Part shown: piece by piece, positions 8,330 through 17,700 of the stretch
Layout of the letters: each line of letters starts with the position of its first letter
How positions within the stretch are numbered: position 1 is the first letter of the stretch
DNA from: UBA1664 sp964531715
GTDB lineage: Bacteria > Pseudomonadota > Alphaproteobacteria > Micavibrionales > UBA1664
DNA: 64,000 nucleotides
Reading direction: 5' to 3'
NCBI GenBank assembly: GCA_964531715.1
Contig: CAZHEE010000001.1
Coordinates: 291,074-355,073, forward strand
Program-made: the position numbers and the translations under genes
The notes under the pieces: generated by a model
The model's database searches: none
Told to the model about the DNA's origin: nothing
The model's input: the letters and a program-made list of their open reading frames with translations, nothing else

Positions 8330-9295
8330 ATGGTTATGGCAACGGATAATCATTTGCAAATCTTGCTGGCTGCACCGCGCGGTTTTTGTGCAGGCGTTGA
8401 TCGCGCCATACAAATTGTTGAAAAATTGCTGGAGAAATACGGCTCGCCCGTTTATGTCCGCCATGAAATTGTGCATAATAAATTTGTCGTTAATGGCCTT
8501 CGAGAGCGAGGCGCAATCTTTATAAAATCGCTGGATGAAATTCCCTCCAATCATACGGACAGACCGGTAGTGTTTTCCGCGCATGGGGTTGCAAAATCTG
8601 TCCCTGAAAAAGCGGAAAGGCTCAATCTTTTTTATATTGACGCAACATGTCCGCTGGTCAGTAAAGTCCACCGTGAGACTGAACGCCATTATAAAAATGG
8701 TAACCATATCATCCTGATCGGGCATTCAGGGCACCCTGAGATTATCGGTACGATGGGGCAACTTCCTGTAGGTTCGGTTACATTGGTCGAAACGGTTGAG
8801 GATGTTGAAAGGCTGACTTTTAAGGCGGATGATGCGCTTGCCTTTGCCACACAAACAACGCTTTCGCTTGACGATACGGCGGATATAATTGCCGCGCTCA
8901 AAGCAAAATATCCTGATATCTCTGCCCCGCATAAGGAGGATATCTGTTACGCCACAACGAACCGTCAGGAGGCGGTCAAGATGATTGCGGAACGCGTGGA
9001 TGCAATGCTTGTGATTGGTGCGCCGAATTCGTCTAACTCTAACCGATTGGTTGAGGTCGCCTTAAATTACGGATGTCCGAAAGCCCGCCTTGTTCAGCGC
9101 GCGGCGGAAATTGACTGGTCATGGCTCGATACTGTCAAAACGCTTGGGCTAACGGCAGGGGCATCCGCCCCTGAAATTCTTGTAAAAGAGGTCATCACGG
9201 CATGCGAGGCGCGTTTCGATAAGGTTTCGGTTGAAGAAGTCACCCTTCGCGATGAAGATGTTGAATTTAAATTACCCAGAATGTTGAGAGCCTAA
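8330..9295 (+). CDS. ispH: 4-hydroxy-3-methylbut-2-enyl diphosphate reductase
   Basis: IspH is the iron-sulfur enzyme producing IPP and DMAPP in the last MEP step. The three cluster cysteines are visible in APRGFCAGVDRAI, IDATCPLVSKVH and EDICYATTNRQ. The HEIVHN and GHSGHPE motifs, which hold substrate-binding histidines, and the SSNSNRL motif are also intact. The length of 321 residues is normal. A second ATG at 8336 is an alternative start. rnhA follows after 5 bases, so the two are probably co-transcribed. Together with dxs and ispA this makes three isoprenoid genes within 7 kb. Confidence 0.97.
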   Translation: MVMATDNHLQILLAAPRGFCAGVDRAIQIVEKLLEKYGSPVYVRHEIVHNKFVVNGLRERGAIFIKSLDEIPSNHTDRPVVFSAHGVAKSVPEKAERLNLFYIDATCPLVSKVHRETERHYKNGNHIILIGHSGHPEIIGTMGQLPVGSVTLVETVEDVERLTFKADDALAFATQTTLSLDDTADIIAALKAKYPDISAPHKEDICYATTNRQEAVKMIAERVDAMLVIGAPNSSNSNRLVEVALNYGCPKARLVQRAAEIDWSWLDTVKTLGLTAGASAPEILVKEVITACEARFDKVSVEEVTLRDEDVEFKLPRMLRA

Positions 9296-9300
9296 GCCCT

Positions 9301-9729
9301 ATGGGTAAGGTCGTTATCTATACAGACGGTGCATGCAGTGGCAACCCTGGCCCTGGCGGATGGGGTGCAATCCTTCGCTATGGCGATCATGAAAAAGAAC
9401 TCAATGGCGGTGAGGCCGAAACAACCAATAATCGAATGGAGATGCAAGCAGTGATAGAATCGCTTGCGGCCTTGAGCAAGCCTTGTGAAATCGCGCTTTA
9501 TACCGATAGCGTTTATGTCCGTGACGGTGTTACAAAATGGTTGGAGGGCTGGAAACGCAAGGGTTGGAAAACATCATCAAAAAAGCCTGTGAAAAATCAG
9601 GATTTGTGGGAGGAAATTGACCGACAAATGGCTCGCCATACGATTGACTGGCACTGGGTCAAAGGGCATGCCGGGCATCCCGACAATGAACGCGCGGACG
9701 AATTGGCACGTGCAGGAATACCAAGATAG
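9301..9729 (+). CDS. rnhA: Ribonuclease HI
   Basis: Degrades the RNA strand of RNA-DNA hybrids. All four carboxylates of the active site are visible: Asp in YTDGACSGNPGPGG, Glu in NNRMEM, Asp in LYTDS and Asp in GHPDNERADELA. The basic handle region (KWLEGWKRKGWKTSSKK) is present. At 142 residues it is a standard single-domain RNase HI. It starts 5 bases after the ispH stop. Confidence 0.97.
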   Translation: MGKVVIYTDGACSGNPGPGGWGAILRYGDHEKELNGGEAETTNNRMEMQAVIESLAALSKPCEIALYTDSVYVRDGVTKWLEGWKRKGWKTSSKKPVKNQDLWEEIDRQMARHTIDWHWVKGHAGHPDNERADELARAGIPR

Positions 9730-9785
9730 CAAATTGATGCCACTTTCCGTTTTCAAAAGCGGATGATTTCGTTACACTTTTAACT

Positions 9786-10274
9786 ATGAAGCAATTAACC
9801 GTTCTTGTTGTTGAAGATTCTAAGCCAATGCAGGCTATTCTTATCAAAATTTTAGAAGATTTTGGCTTTGGGACAGTTTTAACGGCTGAAGATGGCGAGC
9901 AAGCCTATCAAATTCATCAACACCACCGCCCTGATATTATCATCACCGACTGGCATATGGAACCTGTTGATGGGTTGGAGCTATGTCACTGGATCAGGCG
10001 TAATAAGCATTCTGTGAATCGAACTGTTCCCATTATACTTATGACCGGTGATAGCGGTCATATAAAAATCAATAACGCTCGTGATAAAGGTGTCACAGAA
10101 ATTTTGGTAAAACCATTTAATGCACGTGACTTGGCACGACGTTTAATGCATGTGATTGATATGCCACGCGACTTTATTGAGGCTCAGGAATTTTTCGGAC
10201 CTGACAGGCGTCGTCATTCTGATGACAATTTTGAAGGTAAAAACAAACGCTTAAGAGATCCTGAGGATGTATAG
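9786..10274 (+). CDS. Single-domain CheY-like response regulator with C-terminal tail
   Basis: A receiver domain of about 125 residues (VLVVEDSKPMQ at the start, phospho-acceptor Asp in IIITDWHMEPVDG, Thr in LMTGDSG, Lys in LVKPFNA) followed by a charged tail of about 40 residues (FFGPDRRRHSDD). The tail resembles short extensions on alphaproteobacterial stand-alone receivers. It is followed after 11 bases by an HPt-like gene, suggesting a functional pair, possibly in signalling to motility. No output domain is present. Confidence 0.88.
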   Translation: MKQLTVLVVEDSKPMQAILIKILEDFGFGTVLTAEDGEQAYQIHQHHRPDIIITDWHMEPVDGLELCHWIRRNKHSVNRTVPIILMTGDSGHIKINNARDKGVTEILVKPFNARDLARRLMHVIDMPRDFIEAQEFFGPDRRRHSDDNFEGKNKRLRDPEDV

Positions 10275-10285
10275 AATAAAAAACA

Positions 10286-10837
10286 ATGACTGATAAAGAC
10301 GACCAAATGTATGTTTATAAACTGTTCGGCATTTCAATGCCGCGCAAGGTGAAGGCCGTCAATTATATTCGCCAAAAACTAGGGCCGGTCGCCAAAATTG
10401 GGGATGATGATATAAAAAAAGCCCAACGTGTTTTGGATAACCCGCCTTTTGATTATGAGCCCACGGCATTAGAGCATGTTGAAGAGGTTGAAAACATTAT
10501 CTTATCCCTCAAAGATATGGGTTATGAACGCGAAAGCGAATTTTCACGTTTGACGCAACCAATTGCACAGATAAAAGGCCATGCAGGTATGTTCGGCAAC
10601 AGTTTTGTCTCCGAAGTTACAATCAGGTTACTCAGTTTGATGGAGCAATATAAACGGTTGGATAACGATATGTTGTACATTATCAGCGCATGGTGTCGTT
10701 GCGTTAATTTGTCTTATGAGATGCGGATTTACTCAATGGATAATATGGAGGCCCAGAAAATTCTGACAGAATTTGATGGCGCAACAGAGCGTTATATCCA
10801 AAAGTTCAAGCGAAAGACGAACAAAAAACCGGATTAA
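10286..10837 (+). CDS. HPt-like helical protein lacking the usual phospho-histidine
   Basis: A 183-residue, mainly helical protein. Residues 96-104 (IKGHAGMFG) resemble the HPt core, in which a phosphorylated His normally lies four residues before the Gly of L-K-G. Here that position is Ala94, and the only nearby His (99) lies inside the motif. It immediately follows a single-domain response regulator (11-base gap). It could be a receiver-binding protein that no longer transfers phosphate. Family not recognised with certainty; it is also possible the resemblance is fortuitous. Confidence 0.6.
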   Translation: MTDKDDQMYVYKLFGISMPRKVKAVNYIRQKLGPVAKIGDDDIKKAQRVLDNPPFDYEPTALEHVEEVENIILSLKDMGYERESEFSRLTQPIAQIKGHAGMFGNSFVSEVTIRLLSLMEQYKRLDNDMLYIISAWCRCVNLSYEMRIYSMDNMEAQKILTEFDGATERYIQKFKRKTNKKPD

Positions 10838-12189
10838 TTACTATCAAGTTCTTTCCAGTGGTCTTGTATATTTTGTATCTGCCACGCATCCGTTAACTCA
10901 TAAAGCGGATAAGCCTTGTCAATGCGTTGACCATGGTCACGCGCGAATGGTTGAATATCAAATATTTGTTTGCTGTTAGCTGGCAGCCCTCGCAATTGAC
11001 CTAACGGCATTGCCAAACGTGCGCCCAAAATAAAGTTCGTATTTCTATTTTGATTCAATGATTTATTGCTTTGTGTTGAGAAAGTGGTGAAAGCTTCTGC
11101 TTGCCAGCCTGATGCAGGCTTGTAGAGGCTGCGTAGCTCAAAACCATAATCACCATCCAGAAAACGGCCTGCGCTTAACCCGTATGTCCAGCGACTGTGA
11201 GGTTTATCATACCAAAGATTAATCAGCGCGCTCGTTTGTTGATTGCTGTCATCAACCGTATAAATGGATTGACCGTAGGGCAGGCGTTTTTGCGTGCGCC
11301 AGACTTCACCACCGATGGCGAAGGCTTTGTCGAAAGGGCGATAAAGGATTTCGCCGCCAAACCCGTGAAACATTTCCTCTAAATAACCGACATGTGCTGC
11401 GACGTAAGTATCAGGGCGCGGTGTTACAAAACCGCTTAGCATGAATCGGTTCAGGTTAAAGCCTTGCCAGGCAAAGCCTAAAACATCTTGCCGTATCGGA
11501 TTTTGACGATCCAATATGCGTAAATCAGGCTCATCTTCAAGATTATCATAGAGATTATAACGGCTTGAAACAGTTAAAACGAAATAACCGCCGAAATGAT
11601 ATCGGTTATTCAGGATAATATCACTGCGCACCAAAGGCGTTTCATCACTGTCATATAAGTCGATATGATGATAGAGCTCCAAATCCCATTCGCTTTTGTA
11701 ACGGCGATCACATTTGAGCCGCTGCCCATGCCCGATGTTACTATTGTGATAGACTTCATTCACGCTTTTTGTTGGGGAGAGTGCGAGTTGTTCCAAGTCT
11801 GAACGCATAAAGCGTAAAGTCGGGCCTTTCAAGCCACTAAAATGCGGTTGAATGGCAATGATTTTATTGCTGTCATCCGTTTGATTAATTGCGATGCGGT
11901 TCGCCTTTGCAATATGACGCATCATTGGATTGTAGTCATGGGGATGTACAGTCAAACAGCCTTCAAGTGATTGCTGTCTGTCTTTAATACGGTTCAGGGC
12001 GCTATGCTCCTTAATAAAATCAAGGTCTGTCTTCTTCTCAGTTTTATCCAGATAAGAGGGAAGGTCTTGCTCAGTTTTAAATAAAAGCGTTTTAACAAAC
12101 CCAAAAGGTTTACTCGCCTTACTTTCAAACGGAAGAAAACTAAAGCTAACAGTAAGTAAGAAGAGCCAGACAAGGCGAACAAAAGCCAT
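10834..12189 (-). CDS. YjbH-like exopolysaccharide-associated outer-membrane protein
   Basis: 451 residues with a signal peptide (about 1-25, ending SKA) and then a beta-strand-rich region of porin-like alternation. The stretch around residues 255-290 (TPRPDTYVAAHVGYLEEMF, GGEILYRPF) matches the signature I associate with YjbH/GfcD proteins of the exopolysaccharide/capsule operons. Canonical YjbH is longer (about 700 residues), so this is a shorter form with the C-terminal barrel-like part. No other capsule genes are adjacent. Its 3' end overlaps the HPt-like gene by 4 bases, convergently. Role in polysaccharide export inferred from family only. Confidence 0.72.
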   Translation of the reverse strand: MAFVRLVWLFLLTVSFSFLPFESKASKPFGFVKTLLFKTEQDLPSYLDKTEKKTDLDFIKEHSALNRIKDRQQSLEGCLTVHPHDYNPMMRHIAKANRIAINQTDDSNKIIAIQPHFSGLKGPTLRFMRSDLEQLALSPTKSVNEVYHNSNIGHGQRLKCDRRYKSEWDLELYHHIDLYDSDETPLVRSDIILNNRYHFGGYFVLTVSSRYNLYDNLEDEPDLRILDRQNPIRQDVLGFAWQGFNLNRFMLSGFVTPRPDTYVAAHVGYLEEMFHGFGGEILYRPFDKAFAIGGEVWRTQKRLPYGQSIYTVDDSNQQTSALINLWYDKPHSRWTYGLSAGRFLDGDYGFELRSLYKPASGWQAEAFTTFSTQSNKSLNQNRNTNFILGARLAMPLGQLRGLPANSKQIFDIQPFARDHGQRIDKAYPLYELTDAWQIQNIQDHWKELDSN

Positions 12190-12550
12190 GTAAAACAGTA
12201 TGATAAGCTATGCAAAAGTCGTAAACATGCATATGTATTTTATACAGGGAAATCTTTTAAAATGTTGTACGACTTATACAACTATCCTGAAAGACCAAAC
12301 ACTAAATCATTCATACGTTACATAAAGTTTGAAAAATGTTATAATGGCAAAGCTTTAATCTATCTTCATCTTTAATCGCGGATTTATAGGAAAAAAAGAG
12401 TTTATTAATAAAAAGGATTCGTTATACACGTTTTACCGCAAGTGAATACGTGTAATCCATTAAAAAATTATAATATGTGTGTATCTGTGTTCATCTGTGG
12501 TAACAATAATTAGAGACGATTTTATATTCAATCCACTCTATATCTTAGAC
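12190..12550. other. AT-rich intergenic region between divergent genes
   Basis: No gene is supported here. It is very AT-rich and must contain the promoters of the leftward YjbH-like gene and the rightward rhomboid gene. The stretch 12476-12506 (TGTGTATCTGTGTTCATCTGT) resembles a phrase that recurs in many bacterial intergenic repeats, but I see no second copy in this window. Confidence 0.5.
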
Positions 12551-13231
12551 ATGACCAATATCGTAAATTTTAAAAAGCCGAAAAAGGCAGATAGTGATAG
12601 CAGGCATAAAACGCCTTTTATTAATCTGCCTTTTGTTACGAAGTTATTGCTGATCATCATTATCGGCATCTATGCCTTGACAGGGTTTTTACTCCCCAAC
12701 GATGTTGTAGTCGATATCATTTTAAGCTATGGCTATATCCCTGCGCGGTTAATTGAACCGTCGCTTTTTCCCTTTGATCTCGGCACGATTTTCAGCCCAC
12801 TCACCTACATTTTTCTCCATGGTGGTCTGATGCATGTTATCATGAATAGTGCGATGTTAATGGCCTTCGGGTCGGGGGTTGAGCAATGGCTGGGGCGCAA
12901 AAAATTCCTGTTGTTTTTCTTTGGTTGCGGTGTTGCCGCAGTCGCGGTTGAAACACTCATCCATCCGACCTCTATCAACCCTGTCATAGGCGCATCAGGC
13001 GCGTTGAGCGGATTATTTGCGGCTATCCTCATCCTTATGCAACAACGCGGGCAATTGCCGACAAGGCGGTATGGTATCTGGCCATTCGCGCTTTTCTGGG
13101 TAGGGATATCCTTACTTTTCAGTATAGTGGGCGGCAGTATGGCCGGCGGGCAAATTGCATGGGCCGCGCATCTCGGTGGTTTTCTTGCAGGCTTTGGCCT
13201 TTTAAAATTAAAATATTTTAATATTATTTAA
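12551..13231 (+). CDS. Rhomboid-family intramembrane serine protease
   Basis: A polytopic membrane protein with the rhomboid catalytic dyad: Ser in GASGALSGL and His in AWAAHLGGFLAG, plus the helix-2 motif HGGLMHVIMNS. About six transmembrane helices. The chosen start at 12551 (MTNIVNFKKPKK) gives a short basic cytoplasmic N-terminus and about 226 residues; an upstream ATG at 12479 adds 24 unlikely residues. It cleaves transmembrane substrates within the bilayer; the substrate is unknown. It stands alone between the divergent YjbH-like gene and a downstream AbrB-like gene. Confidence 0.92.
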   Translation: MTNIVNFKKPKKADSDSRHKTPFINLPFVTKLLLIIIIGIYALTGFLLPNDVVVDIILSYGYIPARLIEPSLFPFDLGTIFSPLTYIFLHGGLMHVIMNSAMLMAFGSGVEQWLGRKKFLLFFFGCGVAAVAVETLIHPTSINPVIGASGALSGLFAAILILMQQRGQLPTRRYGIWPFALFWVGISLLFSIVGGSMAGGQIAWAAHLGGFLAGFGLLKLKYFNII

Positions 13232-13266
13232 TAGTAAAAAGTCACATTTTTATATATACATAACAA

Positions 13267-13686
13267 ATGCGAAGTGCTTTTTCTGCAGTTTTTATTGTAC
13301 CACTTGATTCAGGTAAACTTATTTTACCTCCACACCACAGTTCTGTTGTAAAAAAAATTGGCGTTAGTCATTTTACCCTTGTTGCATGCCCCTCCCGATT
13401 ATGGCTTGTTGTCACTCAAGATCCTGATAGGTTGGTTGAATCTGATAAAATCCCATTGAAGAATTGTTTTAAGGTTGCTACCAACACATTAATATTACCT
13501 AGTAGTTACTTGAAAAGCGCGGGGTTACTAAATGAAAAAAAAATTATTGTTAAAGGTAGAGGACGAACTTTAATTTTAACCAGTTTAGAACAACATGAAA
13601 TTGATAGAGTTCGATTACAAAAAAAGCTAGTAGAGCTACAAAATAAAAACCCAGTTATTCCTGTTTCTCGCTTGCTAACGTCATAG
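13267..13686 (+). CDS. MraZ/AbrB-like putative DNA-binding protein
   Basis: 139 residues with two related halves, each containing a hydrophobic-Leu-Pro strand signature (GKLILPPHHSS near 17, NTLILPSSYLKSAGLL near 73) followed by short beta strands (KIIVKGRGRTLILTS). This duplicated swapped-hairpin pattern is that of MraZ, but MraZ normally heads the division/cell-wall cluster, absent here. It is AT-rich relative to neighbours. Its 3' end overlaps the following opposite-strand gene by 6 bases. Function unknown; DNA binding inferred from fold resemblance. Confidence 0.55.
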   Translation: MRSAFSAVFIVPLDSGKLILPPHHSSVVKKIGVSHFTLVACPSRLWLVVTQDPDRLVESDKIPLKNCFKVATNTLILPSSYLKSAGLLNEKKIIVKGRGRTLILTSLEQHEIDRVRLQKKLVELQNKNPVIPVSRLLTS

Positions 13687-14691
13687 TGTTAACCCAAATA
13701 AATCTTTCGGGTTTTCGGGAAGCGCGAGGAGGTCTAAATCCTCGGTGTAATCCGTTTCATTCGTCATGTCCTGCAACACACGCATGGCGGAGAAATCCTC
13801 AATCGCGAAACCAACAGAGTCAAAAATTGTAATCTGTCTATCATTGACGCGCCCTTGCTTTTCGCCTGTAAAAACCTGCCATAATTCAGTGATTGGATGG
13901 TCGGGCGAGAGTTGTTGAATCTCCCCTTCAATCATTGTCTGCTCGAGATATTCAACAAAAATATCCGCTTTCATGAGGATTGATTTTTCGAGCTCGGTCT
14001 TGCCAGGGCAATCGCCGCCAATCGCATTGATATGCACCCCCTGCCCCACCATATTTTCAGTGAGAATTTTCGCCTGTTTCTTATCCGCAGTACAGGTTGT
14101 GATTATCTCCGCGCCTTTGACAGCCTCATGCGTGTTACGGCATCGCGCGATTGTGAAGCCCTGCCCTTCTATGTTCGCCTCAAACTTATCCATGGCTTTC
14201 GGGTCATTATCAAATATTCGCAAATTTGTAAGGCCAAGCATGGCTTTAAAAGCATGCGCCTGAAATTCCGCCTGACAGCCTGTGCCGATCATCGCCATGG
14301 TCTGCGGATTCTCAGGCGCGAGATATTTAGCGGCAAGGGCGGACATCGCCGCCGTCCTGAGCGCCGTTAGAATTGTCATCTCGCATAGAAATTGAGGATA
14401 GCCCGTTTCAACATCGGCCAGCATACCAAAACCTGTCACAGTTTGCTTACCTAACTCATGATTCAACGGATGACCGTTCACGTATTTAAAGCCGTATGTT
14501 TTGCCATCACTGGTAGGCATAAGCTCAATCACACCACGGTCGGAATGGCTGGCGATGCGTGGCTGTTTTTCAAACTCGTCCCAGCGTTTGAAGTCCTCTT
14601 CTATAGCGTTGGCAATTTTTATTATAATCGCCTCAATACCTCTTTCACGAATAAGGCGTATGATATTCTCGACCGATACAAATTGAACCAT
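13681..14691 (-). CDS. Ornithine cyclodeaminase/mu-crystallin family protein
   Basis: An NAD(P)-dependent enzyme of the OCD family (ornithine to proline, or related imine/keto-acid chemistry). The nucleotide-binding signature MIGTGCQAEFQ is near residue 134, preceded by the substrate region LTALRTAAMSALAAKYL. The segment HINAIGGDCPGKTEL near 220 matches the family's second conserved block. 336 residues is typical. Stand-alone; substrate specificity cannot be assigned from sequence alone. Confidence 0.88.
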   Translation of the reverse strand: MVQFVSVENIIRLIRERGIEAIIIKIANAIEEDFKRWDEFEKQPRIASHSDRGVIELMPTSDGKTYGFKYVNGHPLNHELGKQTVTGFGMLADVETGYPQFLCEMTILTALRTAAMSALAAKYLAPENPQTMAMIGTGCQAEFQAHAFKAMLGLTNLRIFDNDPKAMDKFEANIEGQGFTIARCRNTHEAVKGAEIITTCTADKKQAKILTENMVGQGVHINAIGGDCPGKTELEKSILMKADIFVEYLEQTMIEGEIQQLSPDHPITELWQVFTGEKQGRVNDRQITIFDSVGFAIEDFSAMRVLQDMTNETDYTEDLDLLALPENPKDLFGLTL

Positions 14692-14748
14692 GTATATAAG
14701 TGTATATGAATTGAGTTAGAAACAAAAACTCAATTCATATGTGGTGAC

Positions 14749-17700
14749 TTATACAACAATAATATTATTCGTTTCAAATTGTATCAGTTCATCCAAAGAC
14801 GCAGTCTCACCTTTTATAAGATTAGAGCTGTTTTTCAATGTTGCAATATCGACAAAATTATTACCGGTTCCATTCTTATTGACCGATATAGTTGCATCAT
14901 TCCCATTACGCGAAATACTTACAAAATCTGAGATTTTATCGGCAAGCGGGTCAAAATCACTCAGTATCGTTTTAAAGTCCAGTCTGTCTTCTGATGCATC
15001 GAAATCATGTATGGTCTCAACCACGCCAAGATCATCATCCATGAAAAATACATCGCTGTCACCGCTACCATAGATATCCGTCGATAACCCGACTAAAGAA
15101 CTATCATTAAATGCAATTGTTACAGATAGCTGATCCGTTTCATAATTATAAACAGTGTTAACCCCCGATACATTATCATTTCCAGCGATGTCAATTTGCC
15201 CAAAGCGACCGAGTAGATTATCAATATCGTTCACTAGGTCATACTGATAGATGCCATCTTCAAATGTTCCTTCTGAAAGATCAATTTTAAGTGTTGTGTT
15301 TGCTTGGCCCAAATCAACAATCGAGTTAACATTTGGCGCATCACCAAAATGCCCACTCTTGAACTCACGAATAGTCGAAACTTTTTCAGTATCGAGACTA
15401 AATTCGAGTGTCGCACCCTCTTTTAGCTCTAATACTGCATCTCCGCCATTTTGACCATCAAAACCGACTTTGGAACGTTTGAAACCAATTTTTATGTAAT
15501 CCTCACCGTCAACAACGAATTTACTGTCATCGGATGCCAATATAGTTTGAGAATTACCTGAAACGGTTAAACGATAATGACCATCAAATAAACCCGTGTT
15601 TGCAAAACGACCGCCGGTCACTGTTATATCCAGTAAATCATCATCTGAAAATCCATTAACCCAGAATTGGCCAGAATCACGTACGGTTAATTCAGATCCT
15701 CGATCATGGGTTTCAAGATTATTCATGACTTCAAGATAGCCTTGACCAACGTCAAGCTTTCCGCCTTGACCGAAATCCAGGTTGGTCAGGTAATGCGTTC
15801 CGCCATAATTCACCCAGTTTCCATTGAGGTTAACGCTATCGCCGAAAATTGTTCCGGCAACATCACCTGTAGACCAGTTTTCCTTGTTATCCCAACGGAT
15901 TCCACCCGCGCCCTGAAATGGAACAAAGGTAATATCTTGTGCTGAAAGGCGTTTAGAAATATCGAGTCCAACCGCTTCTTGAAAATAGTCTGCAATTTCT
16001 TGCGCACCCGGGATATCATCCCAGTTTTCTTTTCCTCTCGTTCTTAAAAATTCGAATAAATCTGTTAATTCTGCATCAGGATTATCCAAAATCATTTTGG
16101 TATAATTTTGAATGGTGATCTGGTCCAGATCTGCCGCAACCTCAGAATTTTTAATTGTATTATTATATTTAAACTCTGCTCCGTCTGGCCTTTTATCAAA
16201 GTCCCAATTATAAATTATTGTATTATCCAAAGGATGTTCAAACATTTTGTTGTTTGCCCTTACACCCGCCATATCTTTATTTTGAGCAATCTGAATCGGA
16301 TCATTCGGATCAAGACGATGCATGATAATATTATCAAGAACAATTGCTTCACCCAAATTAGATTGAAATCCGAAGGCTCTCGCACCAACATTTCCTTTAT
16401 AAAATGGTTTATGCGCTCCTTGTGTGACAATATTATCTGAAATGAAAGAATTATTCATTTGCAAGCGACCATCAGGATCGCGTGTTTGACTTTCTTTACC
16501 ACCAATTGTAAAAAATCCTGCATTTCCATCAATAAAAACATTATTTTCCATGTAGGCACCCGTCACACTCTTCACACCAAAAGATGATGGGCGGGTTGTT
16601 ACATTATCGCGGAATGTCAAATCTAAAGTATCGACTGAAAAATAGTATCCGTGACTGAAAATATCACCAGGATCATACTTTCCCGGATTTTCGAGAGCTT
16701 CCACTTGCCATCCGCTTAAATCATTATAATTATGCTCATATAAAAATCCCTCTGAATCTCTTGTAAATGCCCCGGATTTTCTAAAACCCGATTTCGAAGT
16801 ATATTCAGCACTAGGTGGAATCACTTTATGCACATCAAGAATTGAAGACATTCTAAAGGTTTGATTTTCAACTCCATTTTTATTACTTATTGTACCGTAG
16901 GATGTTATATTCTCCATAATAATATTATCAAAATTTCCAGTAAAGCTAACCCCGTTATTTAATGTTAAACCTTCAATAACAACATTAAGGTCATTATCTT
17001 CATATGGTTTTCGACCAGTTCCAGTCATAATTCTTCCGCCCATGATTGGATCTGCTCCGTCACCATAAGAACTGATATAAATTGGATTAATATCAGACTC
17101 ACCACGCATAACATGAAAATATAAATTCATATCTTCATATTCATAGCCTTTTTCAAACAAAACCCAGTTTGAATTTTTTTCGTTTACTGAATAAGACCAC
17201 AAAATATTTGCCATTTCTTCACTAAATTCATAGCCTTCTTTGTAATATGTATCTTCAATACGAGCTATATTATCACGATAATAACGATGTCCGAGTGTTT
17301 CAACATCAACCCCTTCCAGCTTTGCAAAATCTTCTAATGTCAAACCATGACTACCGCCCGTAACATGAAGTTTATGATGATTTTCACCAGTTTCGATTAC
17401 ATAACGACTATTAGCATCTTCTTGTAATGTATAGTGGTCTCCCCGCCCAAAATTATAAAGAAAATCGGATTTTTCAAATGTAACATTAACTTTTTCAGTT
17501 GATACAGAGCCATCTTTATTCTTTATAACAACATCAATATCATGGCTACCATCATATTGTGAATCGTATGATACTATGCTGATGGTGCCATCGGGATCTA
17601 CAGTTACATTCGCAGTCGTCATGTCGTGATTAACTTGAATGTCATCAACCAAGCTCATATCAAGACCGCCTTCAACCAATTTTATTTTACTAGTGCCTGC

